Source: Cohnella sp. OV330
GTDB lineage: Bacteria > Bacillota > Bacilli > Paenibacillales > Paenibacillaceae
Assembly: GCF_900112065.1 (NCBI RefSeq)
Contig: NZ_FOKE01000020.1
Span: forward strand, 1-64,000
Direction of reading: 5' to 3'
Length of the DNA stretch: 64,000 bases
Part shown: positions 50,608 to 59,067 of the stretch, piece by piece
Position numbering within the stretch: position 1 is the first letter of the stretch
Layout: each line of letters opens with the position of its first letter
The notes under the pieces: generated by a model
Database searches by the model: none
The model's input: only the letters and a program-made list of their open reading frames with translations
What the model was told of the DNA's origin: nothing
Position numbers and translations under genes: made by a program

Positions 50608-52275
50608 ATGATGAGTCTCAACAAACGAGCTTCGCTCGTATGGTCCGGCTTGCTGGCCGCCGCGCTGATCGCATCGGGGTGCTCTTCCGGCAACGGGGAG
50701 ACGTCGTCTCCGTCCGGCAGTGTTTCCGAGGGAGGGACGGCTTCCGCGAAAGCGGCGGGCGGCGCCTACAATCTGGGCGAGAAGCCTTTGTCGTTTTCCT
50801 TTTACGGTCACTACGATTGGTACACGATGCCGAATTGGGGCGAAGACGAAGCTTCCAAGTGGATCAAGGCGAATAAAAAGGTCGACGTGGTGCCCGTCAG
50901 TTCGGGAGGCAACGCGGCGCAGAAGCTGAGCACCATGATCGTCTCGGGCGAATTGCCGGACGTCATTTGGATGGAGCGGGGAGCCGACGTGGAGAAGCTG
51001 CGCGAGGCCGGGATGCTCGTCGCGTTCGACGATTACTTCGAGAAGTACCCGAATCTCAAAAAATGGGCGGGCGAGTCGACGCTTGAGATGCTCCGTTCTC
51101 CGGACGGCAAGATCTATCAGTTCCCGAACTGGTATACGACGCAGCCGAACGGCAACGCGGGTTACCTGGTCAACAAGAAAATTTACAACGACCTGGGCGC
51201 GCCCAAGCTGGAGACGACGGAGGATCTCTACAGTTATCTGAAGCTCGTCAAGGAAAAGTACCCGAATGTCATCCCGTTCGAAGGCGGCCAGAAGGCCGAG
51301 GCGATAACCGTGCTGTCCTCGGCGTTCGCGGAGAACCATCCGTACGACTTCAGCAGCGTGGCCATGCTGGCCTCGCCCAAGGGCGACAAGCTGGCGTCGG
51401 TGTTTGAAGACGAAGCGTTCAGGGAGGGCGTCGCGTTCGGCTCCAGGCTGTACCGCGAGAAACTGATGAGCGCGGACACCTTCACGCAGCCGCTCGATCA
51501 GGTCGAGCAGAATATCGTTACCGGCAAGGTGGCGGTGTACGCCGCGTCGAGTCCGACCGAATTCGGCGCCATCGGCAACTCCCTGCTGAAGGCGGAAGAT
51601 CCGGATGCCGGGTACATCATGATCTGGCCCGTGCACAAGGAAGGTCTGGACAAGAACAAAATTTTCACGGGCTCCTACAACCAGCTCGGCTGGAACGTGA
51701 GCGTCATCACCAAGAAGGCCAAGGACCCGGAAGCGATCTTCGCCTTCCTCGATTGGATGACGGGGCCCGAAGGCCAGCGCGTCATCATGTGGGGTCCGCC
51801 CGGGCTTTACTGGGACGGCACGGACGAGGAGGAGAAGCCTAAGTTCACCGACAAGTTCACGAGCGATACGAAGGGCCGCGACAAGCTGATGAACGACACG
51901 GTCAATCTCCAATGGGTAGGCAACACCGTGTACGTGGACAACGCGAAGATGAAGTTCGAGTCGACGCTGCCCGAGGATCTCAAGAGCTGGGAGACCAAGT
52001 GGCAGTCCGAGATCACATGGAAGACGCAGTTCAATACGACCGCATACGTCAATCTCGATCCTGCCGGCGATTCCCCGGAAGGCATCGTGGCGCAGAGCGT
52101 GAAGGAGATTTACGAAAAGGCCTTCGCGCAGGCGATTCTGAACGGAAAAAGCGACGAAGACGTATATGCGATCCTGGACAAGGCGAATGCAGACGCAAAG
52201 TCTGTGGGCTACGACAAGCTGCTCGCGTTCAAAACGAAAAAGTGGCAGGAAAACCAGAGCAAGCTGCAAAAATAA
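50608..52275 (+). CDS. Sugar ABC transporter solute-binding lipoprotein (LplA/YtcQ type)
   Basis: 555 residues, the long form typical of LplA/YtcQ partners. A lipobox LIASGCSS puts the lipidated Cys at about 25. The large binding fold contains WYTMPNWGEDEASKWIKANKKVDVVPVSSGGNAAQKLSTMIVSGELPDVIW and PDGKIYQFPNWYTTQPNGNAGYLVNKKIYNDLG. Tryptophans and tyrosines in this region often stack on sugar rings. A 101-bp gap with GC-rich inverted repeats (near 50531-50571) separates it from the permease genes. Confidence 0.93.
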   Translation: MMSLNKRASLVWSGLLAAALIASGCSSGNGETSSPSGSVSEGGTASAKAAGGAYNLGEKPLSFSFYGHYDWYTMPNWGEDEASKWIKANKKVDVVPVSSGGNAAQKLSTMIVSGELPDVIWMERGADVEKLREAGMLVAFDDYFEKYPNLKKWAGESTLEMLRSPDGKIYQFPNWYTTQPNGNAGYLVNKKIYNDLGAPKLETTEDLYSYLKLVKEKYPNVIPFEGGQKAEAITVLSSAFAENHPYDFSSVAMLASPKGDKLASVFEDEAFREGVAFGSRLYREKLMSADTFTQPLDQVEQNIVTGKVAVYAASSPTEFGAIGNSLLKAEDPDAGYIMIWPVHKEGLDKNKIFTGSYNQLGWNVSVITKKAKDPEAIFAFLDWMTGPEGQRVIMWGPPGLYWDGTDEEEKPKFTDKFTSDTKGRDKLMNDTVNLQWVGNTVYVDNAKMKFESTLPEDLKSWETKWQSEITWKTQFNTTAYVNLDPAGDSPEGIVAQSVKEIYEKAFAQAILNGKSDEDVYAILDKANADAKSVGYDKLLAFKTKKWQENQSKLQK

Positions 52276-52361
52276 CGCGGTTAAATTGAGAGGCGACGGA
52301 ATCGGCGCCGCGATCCGCTCGCGGAAGCCGGGGACCGACCGCCGTCAGGGGAGAGAAAAGC

Positions 52362-53354
52362 TTGAAGTACTTTTTAGGCGTCGACGGCGGCGGCAGCAAG
52401 ACGCTCGCCGTCGTCAGCGACGAGCGGGGCCGGATCGTCGGCCGCGGCTACGGCGGATGCGGCAATCATCAGCTGGGCCCGGAGCCGGCCCAGGCGAATA
52501 TACGCGCAGCCGTAGACGAAGCGCTGGCCCGCGCGAACCTATCGCGCGGCGAGGTGGCGTATGCCGTCTACGGGCTCGCGGGCGCCGACAGGGAAGCGGA
52601 CTTCCGCATTCTGCGTCCGTTGATGGCCGATCTGGGACTCAATGCGCACGATATCGTATGCGATACGGTCATCGGCCTTCGCGCGGGCACCCGGCAGCCG
52701 GACGGCATTGTGCTCGTATGCGGCAGCGGTACGAACTGCTACGGGATCAACAAGCAGGGAGCGTCGTTCCAATGCGGGGGCTTCGGCTATGCCTATGGCG
52801 ATTTCGGCGGCGGCGGCGAGCTGGCCGTCGAGGCGTTCCGCGCGGCGATCCGGGCCTGGGAGGGCAGGGGGGAGCCGACGCTGCTCGCGGAAGCGGTGCC
52901 GGCCGCGCTCGGCTACGCCTCCGTCGAAGCGATGTTCCACGATTTTCTCGATCGCGACGCGCGCATCCCGCGCGATCTTGTCAAAGTGCTGTTCGAGGTC
53001 GCGGATCGCGACGAGACGGCGCGGGCCATTCTGCGGCACCAAGGCGTCGAGCTCGGCTTGTCTGCCGAGACGACGATCCGCCGGCTCGGCATGGAGGAGG
53101 ACCGCTTCGATGTCGTGCTGGTCGGCAGCGTGCTGACACGCGGGGACAGCCGCTATGTGGTGCCCTATATCGAAACTGCCGCCCTGGCGGCGGCGCCGGG
53201 GTGCAGCCTGCGCGTGCTCACGATCGAGCCGGCGGGCGGCGCGCTCCTGCTGGCTATGGATCGGGCCGGGTTCGGGATCGGGCCGGAGGTATACGATAAT
53301 CTGGCGCAGGCATTGCCCGTTCAGGCGGTCGGACAAGGAGGGGTGGAGGAATGA
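52362..53354 (+). CDS. BadF/BadG/BcrA/BcrD-type ATPase, probable N-acetylglucosamine-like kinase
   Basis: 330 residues from TTG 52362 with GGGGAGAG upstream. The ASKHA fold has phosphate-1 motif GVDGGGSKTLAVV (5-17), connect motif VYGLAGADREADF, phosphate-2 region VLVCGSGTNCYGINKQG, and adenosine-binding IEPAGGALLLAM. This matches bacterial and mammalian GlcNAc kinases of the BadF group. It overlaps the GH4 gene by four bases, so the two are translated together. It could phosphorylate the imported sugar to give the substrate the GH4 enzyme needs, or phosphorylate a product amino sugar. Confidence 0.88.
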   Translation: MKYFLGVDGGGSKTLAVVSDERGRIVGRGYGGCGNHQLGPEPAQANIRAAVDEALARANLSRGEVAYAVYGLAGADREADFRILRPLMADLGLNAHDIVCDTVIGLRAGTRQPDGIVLVCGSGTNCYGINKQGASFQCGGFGYAYGDFGGGGELAVEAFRAAIRAWEGRGEPTLLAEAVPAALGYASVEAMFHDFLDRDARIPRDLVKVLFEVADRDETARAILRHQGVELGLSAETTIRRLGMEEDRFDVVLVGSVLTRGDSRYVVPYIETAALAAAPGCSLRVLTIEPAGGALLLAMDRAGFGIGPEVYDNLAQALPVQAVGQGGVEE

Positions 53355-54640
53355 AGGTGGCGGTGATCGGCGGAGGCTCGTCCTATACGCCGGAGTTAAT
53401 TGAAGGATTCATCGACAATTACGAGCGGTTGCCGGTCCGGGAGATCGTCCTGGTCGACGTTCCGGAAGGGCAGTGGAAGCTGGACATCGTCGGGTGCCTG
53501 GCCCGGCGGATGGTGGCGCGTTCGGGGCTGCCGATCCAAGTCCGGTTGACCCTGGACCGGCGCGCGGCGCTCGACGGCGCGGACTTCGTATCCACGCAGA
53601 TGCGGGTCGGACTGCTGGAGGCCCGCGCATGGGACGAGACGATACCGCTCCGTTACGGGATGATCGGGCAGGAGACGACTGGGCCCGGCGGCATGATGAA
53701 GGCGCTGCGGACGATTCCCGTGCTGCTCGATATCGCGCGCGACATGGAGGCGCTGTGCCCGGATGCCTGGCTGCTCAATTTCACCAACCCGGCCGGGATG
53801 GTGACCGAAGCGATCTTGAAGCATTCCCGTATCCGCTCGGTCGGTCTGTGCAATTCCCCGATCGGCGCCTACAAGTGGCTGTCCGGCCTCTACGGCGTGC
53901 CCGCGGATCGGATTCATTGCGAATTCGTAGGGCTCAACCATCTGCACTGGATCAGCGACATCGAGGTTGACGGCGTCCCGAAGCTGTCCGAGCTGCTTGG
54001 CGACCGCGATGGCTATTCCGCCAAAAACGTGCCGCAATTCAATTGGAACGCGTCATTGCTTCGCTCGCTCGGGGCGATTCCCTCGTATTATCTAAAGTAT
54101 TTTTATCTTCACCGGGAGCTGCTGGCCGAGCAGCAGGCTGCCGCCGCCAAGGGGGAGACGCGGGCAGAGACGGTCAAGCGGCTGGAGAGCGAGTTGTTCG
54201 AGATTTACCGCGACGAGCGTCTGGCGGAGAAGCCGAAGCAGCTCGAGCAGCGCGGGGGCGCCTATTATTCCGAGGCGGCGGTCAAGCTCATGGTCTCCCT
54301 GCACAACGACGCCAGGGACGTGCAGACGTTGAACGTACGCAATGACGGCATCCTCGACTTCCTGCCGGACGACGCCTGCATCGAGGTCAACTGCGTCGTC
54401 GGCGCCGAGGGGCCTGTGCCCGTGCCGCTCAGGACCGTGCCTCATGCGGTCGTCGGCCTGATCCACGCGGTGAAAACCTACGAGCGGCTCGCGATCGAGG
54501 CGGCGGTCGAAGGCGACAAGGGCAAGGCGCTGCTCGCCCTGGCCCATCATCCGCTCGTGCCGTCCGCGAACGACGCGGAACGCATGCTCGACGAGATGAT
54601 CGAGCGGAACCGGGCGTACCTGCCTTTGTTTTTTCGCTGA
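53351..54640 (+). CDS. GH4 6-phospho-glycosidase (NAD-dependent, CelF/ChbF-like)
   Basis: 429 residues. It has the N-terminal NAD-binding GGGSSYTPELI, and the GH4 metal-site motif CNSPIGAYK (Cys about 173) with GLNHLHWISDI (His about 200). DETIPLRYGMIGQETTGPGGMMKALRTIPVLLDIARDM is typical of 6-phospho-beta-glucosidases and phospho-chitobiase-like members. These cut glycosidic bonds by NAD-assisted oxidation/elimination and need Mn2+. Usually their substrates come from a PTS; here the neighbours are an ABC importer and a sugar kinase. It is the last gene of the operon. The anomer and sugar are not certain. Confidence 0.92.
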   Translation: MKVAVIGGGSSYTPELIEGFIDNYERLPVREIVLVDVPEGQWKLDIVGCLARRMVARSGLPIQVRLTLDRRAALDGADFVSTQMRVGLLEARAWDETIPLRYGMIGQETTGPGGMMKALRTIPVLLDIARDMEALCPDAWLLNFTNPAGMVTEAILKHSRIRSVGLCNSPIGAYKWLSGLYGVPADRIHCEFVGLNHLHWISDIEVDGVPKLSELLGDRDGYSAKNVPQFNWNASLLRSLGAIPSYYLKYFYLHRELLAEQQAAAAKGETRAETVKRLESELFEIYRDERLAEKPKQLEQRGGAYYSEAAVKLMVSLHNDARDVQTLNVRNDGILDFLPDDACIEVNCVVGAEGPVPVPLRTVPHAVVGLIHAVKTYERLAIEAAVEGDKGKALLALAHHPLVPSANDAERMLDEMIERNRAYLPLFFR

Positions 54641-54651
54641 ACGGATAAATG

Positions 54652-54690
54652 AAAAGCGGACGGCGCGGATCTCACTGCGCCGTCCGCTTT
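54652..54690. terminator. Bidirectional terminator between GH4 and tetR
   Basis: AAAGCGGACGGCGC (to 54666) pairs perfectly with GCGCCGTCCGCTTT (54677-54690), with A and T runs on the outer flanks that serve both strands. Confidence 0.93.
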
Positions 54691-54706
54691 GCGTTGCGGA
54701 CCATGC

Positions 54707-55342
54707 TTATCGGGCGAACAGCCCCTGGTACCGGTCCACGATCTCCTGGACGCCGAGACCGAGCGACTCTCGCATATGAATCACCCCGGCCGGCTGGAGA
54801 GAGCAGAGCAAGATATGCGCTTGGGCGGCGCACCTTGCGCGCAGGCCGTCGTCGGTTTCGGCGGCTGCCGGGGATACTGCGGCCGCTTGGCCCGCGCGGC
54901 GGGCGCGTTCGGCCTCCTCGTACAGGCCGGCGATCAGGTTCAGCAAATGCCGGTACATCGGCGACCGGAAAAACACGGACTCGTCCTCGCAATCGTGAAC
55001 CGTATGGATCGGGAGCAAAAGCTGAAATTTATCGTCGATGAACTGAATAATGTATTGAAGGACGCCGCCGATCCTTTCGCAGGCCGGCAGATGTTGGTTC
55101 TTCGCAAGAAAATCCTCCAACTGCTTCACCGTATCCATGCCCACTTGCTCGGCGATGGCGGCGCACAGCTCTCCCTTATGGGCGTAACAGCGATAGAGCG
55201 TGCCTTGGCCGACCCCGGCCGTCTTGGCGATCTGATGCATGCTGACCGTCTGGACGCCTTGCTCCGCGAACAGCTTCTTCGCGGTCTGCAGGATCAGGCG
55301 GCAATTCTCGGCGGCGTCGCTGCGCTTGCGTGGCTTGATCAT
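54707..55342 (-). CDS. TetR-family regulator of the divergent drug exporter
   Basis: 211 residues from ATG 55342, with AAGGAGC upstream; longer starts would run through the operators. The N-terminal helix-turn-helix (about 10-55) is RLILQTAKKLFAEQGVQTVSMHQIAKTAGVGQGTLYRCYAHKGEL. The C-terminal ligand domain is helical and has a variable Ala-rich insert (ARRAGQAAAVSPAAAETD). Two perfect palindromes (55386-55399 and 55416-55435) in the divergent region to the exporter are its likely operators. Confidence 0.93.
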   Translation of the reverse strand: MIKPRKRSDAAENCRLILQTAKKLFAEQGVQTVSMHQIAKTAGVGQGTLYRCYAHKGELCAAIAEQVGMDTVKQLEDFLAKNQHLPACERIGGVLQYIIQFIDDKFQLLLPIHTVHDCEDESVFFRSPMYRHLLNLIAGLYEEAERARRAGQAAAVSPAAAETDDGLRARCAAQAHILLCSLQPAGVIHMRESLGLGVQEIVDRYQGLFAR

Positions 55343-55377
55343 CGAGGGACGCTCCTTCCAATGATTAGAACTTCGCG

Positions 55378-55406
55378 TTGACAAACGGACAATTGTCCGG
55401 TAACAT
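55378..55406 (+). promoter_or_regulatory. Promoter of the DHA2 exporter, with an operator in the spacer
   Basis: TTGACA (55378-55383), a 17-bp spacer, then TAACAT (55401-55406). The palindrome 55386-55399 fills the spacer, so a bound repressor would block RNA polymerase. Confidence 0.75.
55386..55399. promoter_or_regulatory. TetR operator 1
   Basis: CGGACAATTGTCCG, a perfect 14-bp palindrome between the -35 and -10 of the exporter promoter; identical to the core of operator 2. Confidence 0.8.
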
Positions 55407-55415
55407 GGCATTGAA

Positions 55416-55435
55416 AAGCGGACAATTGTCCGCTT
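55416..55435. promoter_or_regulatory. TetR operator 2
   Basis: AAGCGGACAATTGTCCGCTT, a perfect 20-bp palindrome. Its centre is 33 bp from operator 1, about three helical turns, so both sites face the same side. Confidence 0.8.
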
Positions 55436-55566
55436 AAAGAAGCCGCGGTCCTTTATAGCCTTGAATGAATCTATTGTACGTTGAAGCCAAGCGGCGGTCA
55501 ACGGCGCGATAGGTCGAAGAGAGGCGCGGGGGCGAGCGGCTACTCAAGGGAGAGTGGAGCGCTACA

Positions 55567-57057
55567 ATGCAAGCCAATGCTGCATCGCCAGGTCAGCCGA
55601 CATCCATCCGGGATGTATTCGCGCCGCTGATCGCCATCATCGTCGGCATATTCATGGTCATCCTGGACGGGACGGCCGTGAACGTCGCCCTGCCCCAACT
55701 GATGGTCGAGTTCAAACAGAACAGCCTGTCGCTCGTCCAATGGACGGTCACCGGCTACGCGCTGGCTCAAGCCGCCGTCATCCCGCTCGCGGGCTGGCTG
55801 TCCGACCGCTTCGGCGCCAAGCGGGTGTTCCTGATCGCGATCGGATTGTTCACGATCGGATCGATCTTGTGCGCGCTGTCCAATTCGGTCGAGATGCTCA
55901 TCGCTTTCCGCATCCTTCAAGGTCTTGGCGGCGGCGTCGTAAGCCCGATCGCCATGGCGTTTATCTACAGACTGTCGCCTCCGGGCAAAGTCGGGCAGGT
56001 CATGGGCATGCTCGGCATCCCGATTCTGCTCGCTCCTGCGCTCGGCCCGGTCATCGCCGGCTGGCTCGTCGAATACGCGAGCTGGGAATGGATCTTCCTG
56101 CTGAACCTGCCGATCGGCATTATCGGCATCCTGCTCGGCATCCGCACGCTGCCGAAGATGGAGCGCCAATCCGTCGCTTCGCTTGACATGCTCGGCATCA
56201 TCCTGGCGCCGATCGCCTTCGCCGCGCTCGTCTACGGCGTGTCCGAGGGCGGCAAGACGGTCGCCACGGGCAACAACTGGACGGCGTCCACGACGCTGAC
56301 CGGCATCGGCATCGGCGTCGTCGCGCTCATCCTGTTCATCATCGTCGAGCTTAGGCGCCGCGATCCGCTGCTCGAGCTGCGGGTATTCCGCTCCAGCACG
56401 TTCACCCGCGGCATCATCGTCCAGTGGGTATCGCAAATCGCTCTGTTCGGCACGATGTTCCTCGTCCCGATCTTCCTGCAGCAGGCTAAGGGATACTCGC
56501 CGTTCGAGACCGGTCTGATCATGATTCCCCAGGCGCTCGCCTCGGCGATCATGATGCCGATCGGCGGCAAGCTGAGCGACAAGTTCGGCGCCCGCCCGCT
56601 CGTGCTCGCCGGCATGATCGTCACGACGGCATCCGCCTTCCTGCTGTCCGGCATCTCCGCCGACGCCGGCGTGAGCGCGATTATCCTGCCGCTGGCTTTG
56701 CTCGGCGCAGGAATGGGATTGTTCATGATGCCGCTCAACACGTACCTGATCCAATCCGCTCCGCAAAATCTCGTCGGCCGCGTGACCTCGCTCACGAACG
56801 CCGCTCAGCAGGTCATGATGTCGTTCGCGGTAGCGGGTCTCACGACGCTGTCCGCATCGCGAATGAAGGATATCATGGTCGACAAGCAGTTGCAGGCACC
56901 CGATCTGCACACGTACGCGGATGCGTTCGGTTTTACGTTCCTCGTGCTGACGGGCGTCGCCGTCGTGGGACTCGTGCTCGGCGTACTGCTTTCCAAGCCG
57001 AAAAACCCGCTGCCCGAAGGGGAAGCCGGCGCCGAGATGCACATGATCGTCGGCTAA
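55567..57057 (+). CDS. DHA2-family multidrug MFS exporter (EmrB/QacA type, 14 TMS)
   Basis: 496 residues with about 14 membrane helices. Motif A GWLSDRFGAKRVF, motif B RILQGLGGGVVSPIAM and motif C LAPALGPVIAGWLVEYASWEWIFLLNLPIG are all clear. It exports drugs or dyes by proton antiport. Controlled by the divergent TetR and its palindromes. The C-terminal tail PEGEAGAEMHMIVG is hydrophilic, as expected. It starts at ATG 55567 with AAGGGAGAG upstream. The natural substrate is unknown. Confidence 0.95.
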   Translation: MQANAASPGQPTSIRDVFAPLIAIIVGIFMVILDGTAVNVALPQLMVEFKQNSLSLVQWTVTGYALAQAAVIPLAGWLSDRFGAKRVFLIAIGLFTIGSILCALSNSVEMLIAFRILQGLGGGVVSPIAMAFIYRLSPPGKVGQVMGMLGIPILLAPALGPVIAGWLVEYASWEWIFLLNLPIGIIGILLGIRTLPKMERQSVASLDMLGIILAPIAFAALVYGVSEGGKTVATGNNWTASTTLTGIGIGVVALILFIIVELRRRDPLLELRVFRSSTFTRGIIVQWVSQIALFGTMFLVPIFLQQAKGYSPFETGLIMIPQALASAIMMPIGGKLSDKFGARPLVLAGMIVTTASAFLLSGISADAGVSAIILPLALLGAGMGLFMMPLNTYLIQSAPQNLVGRVTSLTNAAQQVMMSFAVAGLTTLSASRMKDIMVDKQLQAPDLHTYADAFGFTFLVLTGVAVVGLVLGVLLSKPKNPLPEGEAGAEMHMIVG

Positions 57058-57106
57058 TGCAAGTCTGTCCGCGTTCGCGCGCGGACAGATTCCGGCACAA
57101 TTGGAC

Positions 57107-57141
57107 GACCCCCGCAGGGTACCTGCGGGGGTCTGATTTTT
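57107..57141 (+). terminator. Terminator of the MFS exporter
   Basis: GACCCCCGCAGG (57107-57118) pairs perfectly with CCTGCGGGGGTC (57122-57133), then TGATTTTT. A second GC hairpin without a T run precedes it (57064-57089). Confidence 0.93.
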
Positions 57142-57431
57142 AATGCGATGCTATTGAACTAGCCATACAAGCGAAACCGCGCAATTTTTCCTGTAAATCA
57201 CATGCACGAAAGCAACGAAAGCCCTGCCTCTCAGTCGTTCTTGCGGCTCCAATGACCGCGCCAGTCTTGAATTCGTGTCCTTCCAGCAGCCTTGGTAAAA
57301 AGGAATGATGTGGGGGAACGGGAGGGGGTCGACCCCTATTGAGAGGAAAAATAAGAGGGTTAACACTTGTCTAATATATTATAATACATGAAGGCAATAT
57401 ATATTGTCAATGTCGAATGCCAGGCCGGGGA
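57142..57431. other. Intergenic stretch before the lacI operon
   Basis: No gene is supported. It ends in an AT-rich segment (57360-57415) with a TATAAT at 57380 and ATATAT tracts, which may be an extra promoter or curved DNA. Confidence 0.35.
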
Positions 57432-57460
57432 TTGACCGCGAATCGCAGATTCGTTAGAAT
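57432..57460 (+). promoter_or_regulatory. Sigma-A promoter of the lacI-VOC-SDR operon
   Basis: TTGACC (57432-57437), a 17-bp spacer, then TAGAAT (57455-57460). Confidence 0.75.
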
Positions 57461-57465
57461 AACAT

Positions 57466-57483
57466 TGTAAACACGTGTTTACA
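57466..57483. promoter_or_regulatory. LacI-type operator
   Basis: TGTAAACACGTGTTTACA, a perfect 18-bp palindrome with the central CG of LacI-family sites, right at the predicted transcription start of the regulator's own gene. Autorepression is likely. Confidence 0.82.
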
Positions 57484-57515
57484 GCCCGGATTCGCATTCA
57501 AAAGGGTGGCTATAC

Positions 57516-58562
57516 ATGAAGAAAACAGAAATCAACTCGGTCGAGATCGCAAGGCTCGCCGGCGTGTCCCGGAGCACGGTCAGCCGCGTCATCAACAATT
57601 ACGCCAACGTGCCGCCCGAGACGCGCAGGAAGGTCATGGAAGTGATCGACGCCTATAACTACGTGCCGAACCTGTCGGCGCAGGTGCTTGCCGGCAAGGG
57701 CACGAGGACGATCGGCCTGTTCGTCATCGAAGCCGGCCGCGTTTCCGGCGATATGCTCACGAACCTGCTGCTGGCGAGCGTCGTCGAGCATGCGTCCGCG
57801 CGCGGTTACTACGTGCTGACCTATATTATCCGCAACACGTCGGACGCGGACAACGTGCGGGGCGTCAAGGACGCTTTTTACCAGCGGCGGGTGGACGGGG
57901 GCATCTTCATCGGCGCGGCCAACGAGGAGCCCCTCATCGAGGAGCTGATCGGGGAAGGCTTCGCGATCGGCGTCGTGGACCAGCACTTGCCGGACAGGAA
58001 CGAAGGCAACCGGATCGTCGCCAACTTCGACAATGCCTATGGCATGAGTCTGGCGGTGGGCTATCTCAGCGAGCTCGGACATCGCGACATCGGCATCGTG
58101 AACGGCGACATGAACCGCTACTCCGGCGTCGACAAGTACAACGGCTTCCTGGACGCGATGCGCGAGCACGGCTTGGCGGTGCACGAGCCTTGGGTGCGGC
58201 CGGGATCCTTCCATGAAGAGGCAGGCTACCAGTCGGCGCGCAAGCTGCTGGAAGAAGAGAAGCGGCTGCCCACGGCGATGATCATGGCCAACGACAGCGT
58301 GGCGTTCGGCGCGATCCGCGCCTTTCAGGAGGCGGGCCTGTCGGTGCCGGCGGATATGTCGGTCATCGGCTTCGACGACCACGCGCTGAGCGCCAGGTAC
58401 AAGCCGGCCTTGACGACGGTGGCGATCGATTTCGGCGAGATGATGAGCAGCCTGACGGACTACGTGATCGGCCATATCGAAGGCGCCGAAGGCACGGCGA
58501 TTCGTTATATGTCTAGATCCAAGCTTATTCGGCGGGAGTCCTGCCGTCCGATCGGCCAATAA
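57516..58562 (+). CDS. LacI-family transcriptional regulator
   Basis: 348 residues. The LacI DNA-binding domain (5-55) has SVEIARLAGVSRSTVSRVINNYANVPPETRRKVMEVIDAYNYVPN, and the hinge has AQVLAGKGTRTIGLF. The C-terminal periplasmic-binding-protein-like effector domain (60-345) contains GYLSELGHRDIGIVNGD and MIMANDSVAFGAIRAFQEAGLSVPADMSVIGFDDH. AAAGGGTGG precedes ATG 57516. It is followed by the VOC and SDR genes, so it likely regulates itself and those two in response to a sugar or related ligand. Confidence 0.95.
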   Translation: MKKTEINSVEIARLAGVSRSTVSRVINNYANVPPETRRKVMEVIDAYNYVPNLSAQVLAGKGTRTIGLFVIEAGRVSGDMLTNLLLASVVEHASARGYYVLTYIIRNTSDADNVRGVKDAFYQRRVDGGIFIGAANEEPLIEELIGEGFAIGVVDQHLPDRNEGNRIVANFDNAYGMSLAVGYLSELGHRDIGIVNGDMNRYSGVDKYNGFLDAMREHGLAVHEPWVRPGSFHEEAGYQSARKLLEEEKRLPTAMIMANDSVAFGAIRAFQEAGLSVPADMSVIGFDDHALSARYKPALTTVAIDFGEMMSSLTDYVIGHIEGAEGTAIRYMSRSKLIRRESCRPIGQ

Positions 58563-58605
58563 GCGACAGCAATTAAGCGGCAGAAAACAAGCGACAGAGG
58601 AGCGA

Positions 58606-59067
58606 ATGAACGTGGAGAAAAACTTGCTGGGCAACAAAACGATTACGCAAATCGGTCTGGTCGTCCGCGACATCGAGAAAACCTCGCAAGCGTACGCCGG
58701 CTTCTTCGGCGTCGACAAGCCCGCCTGGTTCTGGACGGATGCGCCAGAGGTCGCGCGCACCGAATACGGCGGACAGCCTTCGCAGGCGCGGGCGAAGCTG
58801 GCGTTTTTCGACATGGGCTCGCTTCAGCTCGAGCTCATCGAACCCGACGAACACCCGAGCACCTGGCGCGAGTCGCTCGAGCGCGACGGCGAGGGCTTCC
58901 ACCATATCGCCTTCGTCATCGAAGGCATGCAGCAAAAAATCGAGCTGCTCGGCCGCCACGGCCACAAGCTGCTGCAGAAGGGCGAGTATACGGGCGGGCG
59001 ATACGCCTATATGGATACGTCGTCCGAGCTGAAGCTGCTGGTCGAGCTGTTGGAGAACGACCGATGA
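58606..59067 (+). CDS. VOC-superfamily (glyoxalase/epimerase-like) protein
   Basis: 153 residues with two paired beta-alpha-beta3 modules. Metal-type positions are plausible: His in DIEKTSQ-region-adjacent ITQIGLVVRD (weak), the Glu in LQLELIEP, His in HHIAFVI and Glu in LLVELLEND. The pattern resembles methylmalonyl-CoA epimerase/glyoxalase I-like proteins, though the first metal His appears replaced by Gly in QIGLVV. Overlap of four bases with the SDR gene shows coupling. The substrate is unknown but likely a sugar- or acid-derived intermediate. Confidence 0.82.
   Translation: MNVEKNLLGNKTITQIGLVVRDIEKTSQAYAGFFGVDKPAWFWTDAPEVARTEYGGQPSQARAKLAFFDMGSLQLELIEPDEHPSTWRESLERDGEGFHHIAFVIEGMQQKIELLGRHGHKLLQKGEYTGGRYAYMDTSSELKLLVELLENDR

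Noticed and set aside
57360..57415. AT-rich segment as an insertion scar or att site
   Set aside because: No flanking duplication, integrase or tRNA gene; more likely promoter DNA.
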